From NCBI RefSeq assembly GCF_006538365.1, contig NZ_BJKN01000001.1, positions 1,226,001-1,290,000 of the forward strand: 64,000 nucleotides of DNA, in the 5' to 3' direction. This stretch comes from Moorella sp. E308F (GTDB lineage: Bacteria; Bacillota; DSM-521; Neomoorellales; Neomoorellaceae). Positions within the stretch are counted from its first letter, which is position 1. Every line of letters starts with the position of its first letter. The notes under the pieces are model-generated. The model saw nothing but the letters and a program-made list of their open reading frames with translations, was not told the DNA's origin and did no database searches. Shown here piece after piece: positions 8,779-17,969 of the stretch. The position numbers and the translations under genes were made by a program.

Positions 8779-9005
8779 AGAGCGTCCAGCGTTTGATATG
8801 ACCAACAATTTTGCGATAATGTAGAATGAAAAGGATTATGGTACGGCAGGAATACCGAATTTAAGCGAGAATATATATAAACAGAAATACAAGAACTGCA
8901 TTCGTCAATATCGAAAGCATTAATTCTAACAAGGCTATTAGGCAATTATTATGCCAGAAATAGCGAATAAATTTGGCATAGAATGGAGCTGGCACATAGT
9001 GATAT
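8779..9005 (+). repeat. Duplicated upstream segment, copy 1 (before the ferredoxin/AOR genes)
   Basis: Diverged direct repeat of 12017-12264. Shared landmarks in the same order are AGAGCGT, ATTTTGCGATAATGT, ATACCGAATTTAA, CTAACAA, ATTATGCC and GAATGGAGCTGGCACATAGTG. Copy 2 leads into an IclR-type regulator remnant; after copy 1 the sequence diverges and no regulator remains. It ends about 175 bases before the ferredoxin start and may still hold control sites for the oxidoreductase cluster. Confidence 0.75.
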
Positions 9006-9181
9006 CGCTATAGCTGGCCCAAGCGGCAGATGACAATGGAGGGGGGTCTTGAACTTCTGGCAAGAAGCTATTGAGGAACATCCGCGTGAGAAGCTTTACT
9101 AATTTCATTAATTAAAAGTAAGGTAAATATTTTAATCAACACTATAATTGAAATCAAGGCAGTATTTGGGAGGCGATCTGT

Positions 9182-9646
9182 GTGCCTAAAGTTTTGTCAG
9201 TGGATCCGTCCAGATGTACGGGTTGCCACCGCTGTGAAATGTGGTGTTCGTTGACCAAATACGACGAGATTAATCCTTCCCGGAGCAATATTTATGTGAT
9301 ACGCCGGGAGCCGGCGGTGGACGTGCCGATGGTTTGCATTCAATGCGGCTTGTGTATAGATGTATGTCCTCGCAACGCGCTAAAGCGCGTTAGGAAGACC
9401 GGTGCGGTAGTTGTAGATGCTGAACTGTGCACCGGTTGCGGCATCTGCGTGAAGGTTTGCCCTTACGGTGTGCTCAGGGTTGATGAGGAAACAGGTGTGG
9501 CGGCTAAATGCGATTTATGCGGCGGTTCACCGGCATGTGCAGCCCATTGCCCGCATGAAGCCATCCGGTACATGGATGCCAGTAAAGCTGCCGCTAAACG
9601 CCGTGAAATCTGGGCCGTTGCCCTAGCGGCTAAGAACAGAGCTTAA
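9182..9646 (+). CDS. Polyferredoxin, 4Fe-4S electron carrier for the adjacent aldehyde oxidoreductase
   Basis: Protein of 154 residues with four cysteine clusters: CTGCHRCEMWC, CIQCGLCIDVCP, CTGCGICVKVCP and a longer-spaced CDLCGGSPACAAHCP. This is the DMSO-reductase-subunit-B-like ferredoxin often paired with tungsten aldehyde ferredoxin oxidoreductases, to which it probably delivers or from which it accepts electrons. The start is GTG at 9182 after TTTGGGAGGCG. The oxidoreductase begins 18 bases after its stop. Confidence 0.9.
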   Translation: MPKVLSVDPSRCTGCHRCEMWCSLTKYDEINPSRSNIYVIRREPAVDVPMVCIQCGLCIDVCPRNALKRVRKTGAVVVDAELCTGCGICVKVCPYGVLRVDEETGVAAKCDLCGGSPACAAHCPHEAIRYMDASKAAAKRREIWAVALAAKNRA

Positions 9647-9664
9647 ATTGGAGGTGGCTATGTA

Positions 9665-11545
9665 ATGAGGTATGGATTTGCCGGCCAGTTATTACGAGTT
9701 AATCTAACAGATAGCATATATAAAGTAGAAGAGCTGGATGAAAAAGAGCTACGTAAATACATGGGTTGTTCAGGTTATGCCGCCAAACTCCTTTATCAAG
9801 AGATGCCCGGCGGGACGGATCCTTTGTCTCCTGAGGCGAAAGTAGTGATCGCAACCGGCGCAGTGAGCGGAACCCTTTGTCCCAGCGGCGGTAGCTATGA
9901 AGTTTGCTACAAGTCTCCTTTGACCGGGACCTGGAACCAGGCGCGCTCAGGGGGTGGATTTGGCCCCAAGTTGAAGTATGCCGGATTTGATTTTTTAGTC
10001 ATTGAAGGTAGAGCGGCGGATCCTGTCTATATTTTTATTAATGACGGCAAGGTGGAAATCAAACCGGCCAAACATCTCTGGGGCAAGAATGTTGAAGATA
10101 CCACAGATATTATAATCCGGGAACTGGATGATCCTGAGGTCTCTGTAGCTGCCATCGGCCAGGCCGGGGAGAATGGCGTTTTATACTCTGCTTTGATTAA
10201 TGACAGAGGACGCGCTGCTGCCAGGGGCGGTATCGGAGCGGTTTTTGGCAGTAAAAATTTAAAAGCGGTCGTGGTAAGAGGCAGCAGAGGCATTAAAGTG
10301 GGTAACCCGAAGCAATTTGTAGAGGCCATTGAGAAAGCGGAGCAGTGGTTAAAGAATTATCTCTTTGCCGCTATTCCCGCCCTCGGTACAGTCAATATGA
10401 TGGTGCCGAACAGCACCCTGGGAATCCTCCCCACGAAGAATTTCCAGAAAGCCCATTTTGAAAACGTCGATAAAGTTTCCGGAGAACTGATTAATGAGAA
10501 GTATAACATTAAACGGCGGGCCTGCTACGGCTGTAGTTTTGCCTGCGGCCGCTATACTCATGTAAATGGTGGAAAATTTGCCACGCCTCCCATGGAGGGC
10601 CCGGAATACGAAACTGTTGATATGTTGGGTCCCCTTTGCGGAATCGATGAGATCGAGGCCATCATCAAAGGTAATTACCTGTGCAATGTGTATGGTTTAG
10701 ATACGATTAGCGCCGGGATGAGCATTGCTTTTGCCATGGAGTGCTACGAAAAGGGTCTCTTGACAGATGAAGACACTGAAGGGCTTCCTTTACGGTGGGG
10801 AGATGCCGAGGTCATGTTGAAATTGCTGGAAAAGATCGCCCATCGGGAAGGAATTGGAGCTTTCCTGGCCCAGGGTGTGAAACGGATGGCTGAGAAATTG
10901 GGCCCTGCTGCCGAAGAAGCGGCTATACACGTCAAAGGTCTTGAATTAGCCGCCCATGAGCCCCGTTCGGAGTCCAAGTCCTTGGCTCTTCAGTATGCCG
11001 TTTCCCCACGGGGAGCCTGTCACATGCATCCCAACTGGGCCAGTGTATGGGACTTTCAAATTGACTGCGGCATGAAAGAATTTGGTTTGCCCTCGTGGCC
11101 GGCAGGCCCCCAGGAAGAATCTTTAAAGAGAAGTTTAGCCTACCGGTATGTCGTCTTACAGGGAGAAATCACCGAAATCCTGGGGGGGTGCATTTTCTTT
11201 TCCTGGGGAGCTGAGGGTAACTGCATCACACCGCAACTTTATGCTGAGATTGTAAGTGCTCTCACCGGATGGAACGTAACGGCCGCAGAACTATTGACAG
11301 CAGCAGAACGTTCCTGGAATTTGAAGCGGTGTTTTAATGCCCGAGAAGGTTTTACCCGCAAGGAGGACAGATTGCCTAAACGTATTTATAATGCTATTCC
11401 TGACGGCCCCTCCGCTGGCGCACGGGTAGAAAACCTTGATTTAATGCTGGATGGATATTATGAAGCCATGGGTTGGGACAAACAAACCGGCCTTCCTACT
11501 CCTGAAAAGCTGAGGGAGCTAGGTCTGGAATTTGCGATCAACTAA
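9665..11545 (+). CDS. Aldehyde ferredoxin oxidoreductase, tungsten type
   Basis: Catalytic subunit of 626 residues, the family's usual size. It oxidises aldehydes to acids, or the reverse, at a tungsten or molybdenum bis-pterin centre. The N-terminal domain has the YGFAGQLLRVNLT start and a GCSGYAAKLLY stretch. The pterin-contacting AAARGGIGAVFGSKNLKA motif is near residue 185, and the [4Fe-4S] motif CYGCSFACG near residue 290 pairs with a later cysteine in ILGGCIFF. The polyferredoxin upstream and MoaD-like protein downstream support the assignment. The aldehyde substrate cannot be read from sequence. Confidence 0.93.
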   Translation: MRYGFAGQLLRVNLTDSIYKVEELDEKELRKYMGCSGYAAKLLYQEMPGGTDPLSPEAKVVIATGAVSGTLCPSGGSYEVCYKSPLTGTWNQARSGGGFGPKLKYAGFDFLVIEGRAADPVYIFINDGKVEIKPAKHLWGKNVEDTTDIIIRELDDPEVSVAAIGQAGENGVLYSALINDRGRAAARGGIGAVFGSKNLKAVVVRGSRGIKVGNPKQFVEAIEKAEQWLKNYLFAAIPALGTVNMMVPNSTLGILPTKNFQKAHFENVDKVSGELINEKYNIKRRACYGCSFACGRYTHVNGGKFATPPMEGPEYETVDMLGPLCGIDEIEAIIKGNYLCNVYGLDTISAGMSIAFAMECYEKGLLTDEDTEGLPLRWGDAEVMLKLLEKIAHREGIGAFLAQGVKRMAEKLGPAAEEAAIHVKGLELAAHEPRSESKSLALQYAVSPRGACHMHPNWASVWDFQIDCGMKEFGLPSWPAGPQEESLKRSLAYRYVVLQGEITEILGGCIFFSWGAEGNCITPQLYAEIVSALTGWNVTAAELLTAAERSWNLKRCFNAREGFTRKEDRLPKRIYNAIPDGPSAGARVENLDLMLDGYYEAMGWDKQTGLPTPEKLRELGLEFAIN

Positions 11546-11568
11546 ATAAAAATGGCAGCTTTAGTACC

Positions 11569-11606
11569 GCTGTTCATTCCATGGCCCTGCCCGTGGGATG
11601 AACAGC
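11569..11606 (+). other. Stem-loop between the oxidoreductase and moaD-like genes
   Basis: GCTGTTCATTCCA (11569-11581) pairs with TGGGATGAACAGC (11594-11606) with one G-T pair. No T-tract follows, so it is not a classical terminator. It may stabilise the upstream message or act as an attenuator before the sulfur-carrier gene. Confidence 0.45.
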
Positions 11607-11683
11607 AATATATTGCTACCTATGATTGAAGGAAGGCATAAAAGAGTAAAGTGTTTAGTTGAAGAAAAGGGGTTATGTTATAA

Positions 11684-11917
11684 GTGCAGGTAACAGTAAG
11701 GTTATTAGGTATTCTTTCTTTTTCTTACCCTGCATTTAGCAAGTTTCATCCTATTGAACTAAAAGAAGGCGAGACAATTAGAGGGCTGCGAAAACGGTTA
11801 GGATTGCCTTTGAAGGAGGTTTGTTTTGTTTCCGTTAATGGAAAAATGGTAGGAGAAGAGTATAAGTTGGTTGAGGGAGATGAGGTTATTTTCTTTCCCA
11901 CGGTTAGCGGAGGTTAA
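11684..11917 (+). CDS. MoaD/ThiS-family sulfur carrier protein
   Basis: Ubiquitin-like protein of 77 residues ending in the required Gly-Gly (TVSGG). The central pattern IELKEGETIRGLRKRLG followed by VSVNGKMV and EGDEVIFFPTVSGG is the MoaD/ThiS fold. It probably carries thiocarboxylate sulfur for the pterin cofactor of the upstream oxidoreductase; such small MoaD paralogues are common in AOR clusters. It starts at GTG 11684 after AAGGGGTTATG. Confidence 0.87.
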   Translation: MQVTVRLLGILSFSYPAFSKFHPIELKEGETIRGLRKRLGLPLKEVCFVSVNGKMVGEEYKLVEGDEVIFFPTVSGG

Positions 11918-11948
11918 GAGATTGTGAAAAATTTAATTTAAGTTATGG

Positions 11949-11983
11949 AGCCGGGCACCTCGTTCAGGGGTACTGGCTTTTTT
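11949..11983 (+). terminator. Probable rho-independent terminator after the moaD-like gene
   Basis: AGCC at 11949-11952 pairs with GGCT at 11975-11978, with partial pairing inside the arm, and is followed by a run of six T. The stem is imperfect, so efficiency is uncertain. Confidence 0.45.
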
Positions 11984-12016
11984 GTTGCCTCGAATAGTAT
12001 ACAGGGGCGGTCAGGA

Positions 12017-12264
12017 AGAGCGTTCAATGTTTGGTATAACCAATAATTTTGCGATAATGTCGAACGAAAAAATTCTGTTACTGCAGGGATACCGAATTTA
12101 ACAGGGATACCGAATTTAAATAGAGAATATCACCTTCTAGGAAAAAGAGAACATTGTTCGTTAATATTGAAAGCGAAAGTTACAATTCTAACAAAGATAG
12201 CAGGCGATCATTATGCCCGAGATGGCTAATAATCCGTAGAATGGAGCTGGCACATAGTGAGATC
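12017..12264 (+). repeat. Duplicated upstream segment, copy 2 (before the IclR remnant)
   Basis: Diverged direct repeat of 8779-9005. This copy also contains an 18-bp tandem duplication: CAGGGATACCGAATTTAA at 12084-12101 is repeated exactly at 12102-12119, whereas copy 1 has it once with one change. Confidence 0.75.
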
Positions 12265-12710
12265 ACGTGGTGCTGTTGGAACGGGCAGATTCGTTCAGTA
12301 GCCAAGGCATTAAAAATCCTTGACTTGCTGGCAACTACTTATAAAGAAATGTCCTTGGCGGAGATAGCGCAAAAGATAGACCTATCCAAGAGCACACTCC
12401 ACGGCTTACTGTCAACTATGGGCGATTTTGGCTATATTGAGCAGTCGGCCTTTGGCGGCCGTTACCGGCTGAGGGTTCGCCTGTTTGAGATCGGTAACGC
12501 CGTGGCCAACAACTGGACGTCCGCCGGGTGGCCGCCCCTTATATCCAGCACATGGTAGAAGTCGGCACCCCTGCGGGAATACAAAGGCAAGGTTTGTGCG
12601 GCCATCAGCGTCTCCGGCCCGGCAGCCGGATGGACGGAGAGAGGCTGCAGCTGGTCATAGATCGTATTACCCGGACGGCAACCGAGATTTCGGCCGGACT
12701 TGGTTACTGA
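12250..12710 (+). pseudogene. IclR-family transcriptional regulator, degraded
   Basis: An N-terminal winged-helix domain is intact over about 12290-12500: SVAKALKILDLL, MSLAEIAQKIDLSKSTLH and GGRYRLRVRLFEIG are typical IclR. After 12520 the gene breaks. AAPYIQHMVE appears in frame 3, PLREYKGKVCAAISVSGP in frame 2, and MDGERLQLVIDRITRTATE back in frame 3, ending at TGA 12710. Most of the effector-binding domain is deleted and at least two frameshifts are present. It was probably the regulator of the oxidoreductase or OYE genes. Confidence 0.82.
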
Positions 12711-12999
12711 CCCGTCGTGGGGAGTGATGCCAATGGGGCTTAGGTAGTTCCTCTTTACCTTCCGGTAGGTCTCACAAGAGTATTAGTAACATATCAGGTA
12801 ATTAATGTGTTTTTTTTTCGGTAGCATGGAATTATATAAATACTATCAGGTAATAATTTAGATGGCCTGTACCTCTTTGCGACAGTCCTTGAGGATTAAC
12901 AAATGGATTTCACCCTGGTTATTATGCCTGAAATAATTTTATGCATAATGACAGGAGTCCAATGCTAATTTTTTAGAAACCAAATGGAGGTAGGATTAC

Positions 13000-14925
13000 A
13001 TGCAGCAATTACCTATACTTATCAGCCCAACTAATATAGGTAAGATGCAGCTCAAAAACAGGATGGTAATGCCACCAATGGAAACCAATTATGCCAATAG
13101 CGATGGGTCAGTGACTGACCGTCTGGTGGCTTACCATGAAGAAAGGGCCCGTGGTGGCGTAGGCTTGATTATTGTCGAAGCGTCTTATGTCCACATTACA
13201 GGTAAAGGTTTTAAAAACGGATTGGGTATCTATTCCGACCGCCTGATACCGGGACTACGCCGTCTGGTGGAGGCCGTCCATGCCCATGGAGCCAAAATAG
13301 CTATCCAGCTTTTCCACGGTGGTCGGCAGGCCCACTCGGAATATACCGGCCAGCCCCTTTTAGCTCCTTCACCCATACCTGATCCAACTGTGGGGGAGAT
13401 ACCAAAAGAGTTATCCAAAGAAGAAATCAATATGCTGGTAAAGGCCTTTGCTGAGGCTGCCCGGCGGGCTAAAGCGGCCGGCTTTGATGCTGTAGAAATC
13501 CACGGTGCCCATGGTTACCTCCTGGATGAATTCCTTTCTCCATTTTCCAACAAACGCACAGATGAATATGGCGGCTCGCTGGAAAACCGGATGCGCTTCC
13601 CACTGGAAGTTGTGCGGGCGGTGCGACAGGCTGTCGGGCCGGAATTCCCCATAATCTACCGGATGAGTGCAGATGAAAAGGTTCCAGGAGGGCTTACCCT
13701 CGATGAAACTAAGGTTGTGGCCAGGAGGCTTGAACAAGAGGGAGTTAACGCTCTCCACGTCTCAGCTGGTGTTTATGCGTCAGCGCAGTGGGTTATCCAG
13801 CCTATGTATCTCCCCCGGGGTTGCCTGGTAGACCTGGCCCAGGGTATCAAGTCGGTTGTTAAGATTCCAGTTATAGCCGTCGGGCGCATAAACGATCCGG
13901 AAGTTGCTGAAGATATCCTGAAGGCAGGTAAAGCGGATTTAATCTCTTTTGGCCGGGGGCTGCTCACTGATCCGGAAATGCCTAAAAAGGTAATAGAAGG
14001 CAGGTTGGATGACATCCGCCATTGTATCGCCTGTTGCCAGGCTTGCATCGATGAACTGTTCCGGGACCATGCCATTGGCTGTACAGTCAACGCCCGGGCG
14101 GGTTATGAGCGTGAATTTACCCTGGGCCGGGCATCACGGCCGCGTAAGGTCCTGGTTGTCGGCGGGGGGCCGGCCGGGATGGAAGTAGCCCGGGTAGCAG
14201 CCCTCCGCGGACACCAGGTTACCCTCTGGGAAAAGTCCGGCGACCTGGGCGGCCAACTCCTCCTCGCCTTTACCCCGCCTCAGAAGGGCGAGATTGCCAC
14301 TTTCAGGGATTATTTGATAGGACAGCTGGCCAAACTCAAAGTAAAAGTTCAGCTTAATAAGGAAGCTACCCCGGAGGCCGTCTACCAGGAAAAACCTGAT
14401 GTAGTGGTAATAGCTACCGGCGCCCGCCCGGCTACCTTGAACGTGCCGGGGGTAGAAGCAGAAAATGTCGTGCTTTCGTGGGATGTTTTACGAGGGAAGG
14501 TCCAGGTAGGTAAAAAGGTGGCAGTGATTGGTGGCGGTCTGGTGGGCTGCGAGACGGCCGAATATCTGGCCGAAAAGGGACATGAAGTGACCATTATCGA
14601 AATGCTACCACAGGTCGCGGGTGACATCGGGCCCCTGGTAGGTGCTATGCTGATGGAACGACTGAAACAGCAGGTTAAAATAATTACTGGGGCTAAACTT
14701 AAAGCCATTAAAGGTAGGACCATCACCTTTGCCTATAATGACAGGGAAGAAGACCTGGCCGATATTGATACAGTTGTGTTGGCCATCGGGTCCAAGCCTG
14801 AAGATACTCTGGCTCAGGCAATGGAAGGTTCTGGTATCGATTATTATGTAATCGGCGATGCCGTCAGTCCACGTAGAATAACCCAGGCCATCTTCGAAGC
14901 CATGCGTGTGGGGCATGAATTGTAA
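13000..14925 (+). CDS. Old yellow enzyme/2,4-dienoyl-CoA reductase-type iron-sulfur flavoprotein
   Basis: NADH:flavin oxidoreductase of 641 residues with three modules. Residues 1-350 form an FMN-binding TIM barrel (MVMPPMETNYAN, AIQLFHGGRQ, EIHGAHGYLLDEFLSPFSN, SFGRGLLTDP). A [4Fe-4S] site follows as CIACCQAC plus a later Cys at HAIGCTVNA. The C-terminal part has two nucleotide-binding folds (VVGGGPAGMEVAR for FAD and VIGGGLVGCETAEYLAEKGH for NAD(P)H). It reduces conjugated alkenes in enoates, dienoyl-CoA or related compounds; the exact substrate is unknown. ATG follows AAATGGAGGTAGG. Monocistronic, with its own terminator. Confidence 0.92.
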   Translation: MQQLPILISPTNIGKMQLKNRMVMPPMETNYANSDGSVTDRLVAYHEERARGGVGLIIVEASYVHITGKGFKNGLGIYSDRLIPGLRRLVEAVHAHGAKIAIQLFHGGRQAHSEYTGQPLLAPSPIPDPTVGEIPKELSKEEINMLVKAFAEAARRAKAAGFDAVEIHGAHGYLLDEFLSPFSNKRTDEYGGSLENRMRFPLEVVRAVRQAVGPEFPIIYRMSADEKVPGGLTLDETKVVARRLEQEGVNALHVSAGVYASAQWVIQPMYLPRGCLVDLAQGIKSVVKIPVIAVGRINDPEVAEDILKAGKADLISFGRGLLTDPEMPKKVIEGRLDDIRHCIACCQACIDELFRDHAIGCTVNARAGYEREFTLGRASRPRKVLVVGGGPAGMEVARVAALRGHQVTLWEKSGDLGGQLLLAFTPPQKGEIATFRDYLIGQLAKLKVKVQLNKEATPEAVYQEKPDVVVIATGARPATLNVPGVEAENVVLSWDVLRGKVQVGKKVAVIGGGLVGCETAEYLAEKGHEVTIIEMLPQVAGDIGPLVGAMLMERLKQQVKIITGAKLKAIKGRTITFAYNDREEDLADIDTVVLAIGSKPEDTLAQAMEGSGIDYYVIGDAVSPRRITQAIFEAMRVGHEL

Positions 14926-14937
14926 AATTACTAGCTA

Positions 14938-14965
14938 ACCCGGGATATAATCCCGGGTATTTTTT
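14938..14965 (+). terminator. Rho-independent terminator after the OYE-type gene
   Basis: ACCCGGGAT at 14938-14946 pairs with ATCCCGGGT at 14950-14958 around a very short loop and is followed by ATTTTTT. A strong intrinsic terminator 12 bases after the stop codon. Confidence 0.88.
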
Positions 14966-15126
14966 GTGTGCCCGGCATTAGGTATTTACTTGGAGGTGCA
15001 TGAGAGGTGCAGTGTAAAATTACAATAGGCGGAAGAGAAAAGGAGCAAAAATGAAGAAAGATACCTGATAGGAAGATAAACGCCGTAAAAAAGGAGAGAG
15101 TCTCTTATGGTAAACGGTAAGCTTTG

Positions 15127-15334
15127 TTGACAATCAACCTGGCGTTGAGCATAATAAAAATAAAAAGAATACAAATGGTGAAGGAATAAAAGGCAAAGGC
15201 GCTTTTTGGAGAGCAGGTTATCACCAAGAGGCGCTTTATTTGTTTAAGCTTTATTAGTTATAAAATCTATGGTCCGACGCCGGACGAAAGGCAAGGGTGC
15301 CTGCGAAGTACTTTACCAGGCACCCTTTCTTATT
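15127..15334 (+). ncRNA. Candidate short transcript: promoter, structured segment and terminator
   Basis: A sigma-A-like promoter is visible as TTGACA (15127-15132), 17 bases, CATAAT (15150-15155). About 140 bases later a strong stem, AAGGGTGCCTG (15293-15303) with CAGGCACCCTT (15317-15327), precedes a T-rich run. Between them GTCCG/CGGAC near 15272-15285 forms a small hairpin. No open frame with a ribosome site fits inside, so a small RNA or a leader is possible. It matches no riboswitch family that I recognise. The remaining sequence at 14966-15126 and 15335-15588 shows no gene; a 12-bp palindrome CGTCCCGGGACG lies at 15352-15363. Confidence 0.35.
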
Positions 15335-15588
15335 TGCATGTATAGAAACAACGTCCCGGGACGAATAGGCGCCGTTCACACTTGGGCGATGAGTATAGAC
15401 CTGAATCCGTGATAATAATAACCGGTTGAGGTTTGTATTAACATTAAATGGAATTAATAGTAATATTTAACATCTGCTATATATTAAAGTGGATGTAATG
15501 TTGATTATATGGACCATAATTAAAACTCCTACTTAAAGCCACTTTTATAGAGGAAGGCTAAACTACCTTTTCAAAAGGAGGACGTGAA

Positions 15589-16479
15589 ATGAGTACCGTT
15601 ACTTTGGCGACTGTGTGTATGAACGTGGTGTTCGATAAGAAAAAAAATCTGGAAAAGTATTTTCGGTTTATCGACGAAGCAGCTGCAAAAAACGCAAACC
15701 TGATTGCTTTCCCAGAGCAATCTCTGCAGGGGTATTTACAAAACCTTGGGCAGTTTAAGCTGGAAACTATGGAGTACCAGCATGCCAATGCGGAAGTAGT
15801 ACCCGAGGGAGAGAGCACACAAGCTCTCATTGCTAAGGCCAAGGAGAAGAATATGTATATAATCTGGGGGATGACAGAGAGAGATAAGGAAAGATATGAC
15901 GTTCTTTATAACGCGGCTGTCCTAGTGGGCCCCGAGGGTTTTTTGGGCGTATACAGAAAAGTACACCAACCTCTGGATGAGAAACATGTCTATTTCGATG
16001 GACACGAATGGCCTGTCTTTGACACCAAGATAGGAAAGATTGGCATGCTTATATGTTACGACAAGTCTTTTCCAGAATCTACGCGGGAACTCGCCTTAAG
16101 AGGCGCCGAGATCCTGGTTATGCCAACCGCTTGGCCTCTCACAACTGTTGGTGCTGACTATAAAACCGATTACTGTAAGTACCTCTATGACCTCTATGAT
16201 TGCGTGAGAGCAGCCGAAAACCAGTGCTTCTTCATCTCTTCAAATCACGTTGGCGTTAGCGGCGATCACGAGTTCTTTGGCCACAGCCGGATCGTGGGTC
16301 CTAACGGAAGAGTTATTGTTGAAACTGGTATACAAGAAGGGCTTGCAGTAACAACTGTAGATGTAAAGGAAAAGATTGTCAAAGCTAGGACCATCGATTT
16401 TCTTGGGCTCTGCCAGTTAAAAGACCGTAAGCCTTCTACTTACACAATGATTTCATCTCCCATCAAAGAGTCACGATGA
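15589..16479 (+). CDS. Carbon-nitrogen hydrolase (nitrilase superfamily amidase)
   Basis: Protein of 296 residues with the Glu-Lys-Cys triad of the superfamily: Glu in AFPEQSLQGY (near residue 43), Lys in YRKVHQPL (near 124) and Cys in GMLICYDKSFPE (near 158). Length and CYDKSFPE context fit an amidase or carbamoylase-type branch rather than a true nitrilase. Start ATG follows AAAAGGAGG. Around the stop codon there is an imperfect direct repeat of about 20 bases (ATGATTTCATCTCCCATCAA and a near copy about 30 bases later). Substrate unknown; a second superfamily member follows. Confidence 0.88.
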   Translation: MSTVTLATVCMNVVFDKKKNLEKYFRFIDEAAAKNANLIAFPEQSLQGYLQNLGQFKLETMEYQHANAEVVPEGESTQALIAKAKEKNMYIIWGMTERDKERYDVLYNAAVLVGPEGFLGVYRKVHQPLDEKHVYFDGHEWPVFDTKIGKIGMLICYDKSFPESTRELALRGAEILVMPTAWPLTTVGADYKTDYCKYLYDLYDCVRAAENQCFFISSNHVGVSGDHEFFGHSRIVGPNGRVIVETGIQEGLAVTTVDVKEKIVKARTIDFLGLCQLKDRKPSTYTMISSPIKESR

Positions 16480-16588
16480 TTTTCATCCCCCATCAATATC
16501 GCACTTCAAGAAAGGCGGGGGCTTCCGTGAGTTCAAGGCAATGGAGGAGGTTTGGGTTCTTAGTGAGCATCTCAACAGGATTGGGTAT

Positions 16589-16610
16589 GGGAAAATATGT
16601 CGCAAAGTCG
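16589..16610. repeat. 22-bp perfect inverted repeat, left arm, flanking the nitrilase gene
   Basis: The 22 bases starting GGGAAAATATG and ending GCAAAGTCG are the exact reverse complement of 17970-17991. Weaker similarity extends another dozen bases inward. The arms enclose only the nitrilase gene and its ribosome site. Confidence 0.85.
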
Positions 16611-16652
16611 GGTTTAAGTTAAATTATATATTTACAAAAGGAGGAAAAAATT

Positions 16653-17852
16653 ATGTGGGAAGTAAACACACAAAAAATTAATAAGAAAGTTATGGGCGGA
16701 AAGGAAAAGGTAAGAGTTGCAGCAATTCAGGCCTCCCAGATTGTATTCAATAAAGAGAAATCCATTCAAAAGGCTTGTCGTTTAATCAAAGAAGCAGGTG
16801 CCAATGGGGCAGAATTAGTGGCTTTTTCTGAAACATTTATTCCGGTTTACCCTGCTTATTATACTGGAGGTTGGGAATCTCCACTTGAAGAATGGATGGC
16901 CTGGAATGTGAATTTGCAGGATCACTCAGTTGTCATTCCTAGCGAAGACACCGAAATTATAGGGCAAGCGTGCCGAGAGGCGGGTGTCTACTGTGTTATG
17001 GGTGTTAACGAGCTAGATGATAAGACGGGTTCACGGACCTTATATAATACTCAAATTATGTTCGGTAAAGATGGAAAAGTACTTGGTCGACACCGGAAGT
17101 TAATGCCAACATATACAGAACGTACGTATTGGGGATGGGGTGACGGGAGCGACCTGAAAGTCTACGATACCGATATCGGGCGAATAGGTTCCCTAATATG
17201 CTGGGAACACCATACGATTTTGGTGCGTGCGGCCCAAATGTTAATGGGTGAAGAATTTCATATTTCTAATTGGCCCGGTAATTGGTCGATCGGTTCAGGA
17301 AAACCCGGAGAAAAAAAGGGAACGGTAATGGAAGGATCTACTAATTCTTTGGGATATCCTTGTGACCTTCAATTTGCCATCAGAGAATATGCTTTTGAAG
17401 CGGGATCTTTTGTAATTAGTGTAAGCGGTTTGCTTAGAGAAGAAGATTTTGAGCCACAATTTAAAGATTTTATCACGAGTGATCATATGAATTTCAAATG
17501 GGCAGTAGGGGGAAGTGCAATTGTGAATCCGTTTGGGGAATACCTCGCTGAACCTGTATTTAACCAAGAAACAATTCTCTACGCTGACTGCTATGCTAAC
17601 GATATCAAGGCAGTAAAGGCCCTTTTTGATGGATTGGGCCATTATTCCCGGCCAGATGTGACAAGGTTGCTGGTAAAGACTACGCCTAATGAAAATGTTA
17701 TTCCATTGGCTGAATCAGTCGCACCGCCATCTATTACCATTCCATCTTATACTGATCTTAAGCGGATTTCGGAAACCTTTGAAGTTAGCCTGAAGAAGCT
17801 TGAAACACTAGCAACAAAGGTTGAGGAATTATTAACTGCTGCTAGTAGGTAA
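16653..17852 (+). CDS. Nitrilase (nitrilase-superfamily branch 1-like)
   Basis: Protein of 399 residues, longer than the amidase upstream and close to aliphatic/aromatic nitrilase size. Triad positions are Glu in AFSETFIPVYPAYY (near 56), Lys in HRKLMPTYTERTYWGWGDG (near 145) and Cys in GSLICWEHH (near 182). CWEHH and the RTYWGWGDG stretch are characteristic of nitrile-hydrolysing nitrilases (EC 3.5.5), which turn nitriles into acids plus ammonia. Strong AAAAGGAGG site before ATG 16653. Bracketed by a perfect 22-bp inverted repeat and followed by a terminator. Confidence 0.9.
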   Translation: MWEVNTQKINKKVMGGKEKVRVAAIQASQIVFNKEKSIQKACRLIKEAGANGAELVAFSETFIPVYPAYYTGGWESPLEEWMAWNVNLQDHSVVIPSEDTEIIGQACREAGVYCVMGVNELDDKTGSRTLYNTQIMFGKDGKVLGRHRKLMPTYTERTYWGWGDGSDLKVYDTDIGRIGSLICWEHHTILVRAAQMLMGEEFHISNWPGNWSIGSGKPGEKKGTVMEGSTNSLGYPCDLQFAIREYAFEAGSFVISVSGLLREEDFEPQFKDFITSDHMNFKWAVGGSAIVNPFGEYLAEPVFNQETILYADCYANDIKAVKALFDGLGHYSRPDVTRLLVKTTPNENVIPLAESVAPPSITIPSYTDLKRISETFEVSLKKLETLATKVEELLTAASR

Positions 17853-17969
17853 AAAATGAGCTTTTCTTACCCTGAGACTACTCACCTATAAATAGAAAGG
17901 TAGTTGGGAAGGGGACGATTAAAGCTGATAGGTTAACACAGGTTAACAGTTGAAGATTTAGATACAACT

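Noticed and set aside
15184..15240. Paired GGCGCTTT elements as a terminator stem
   Set aside because: They are in direct, not inverted, orientation.
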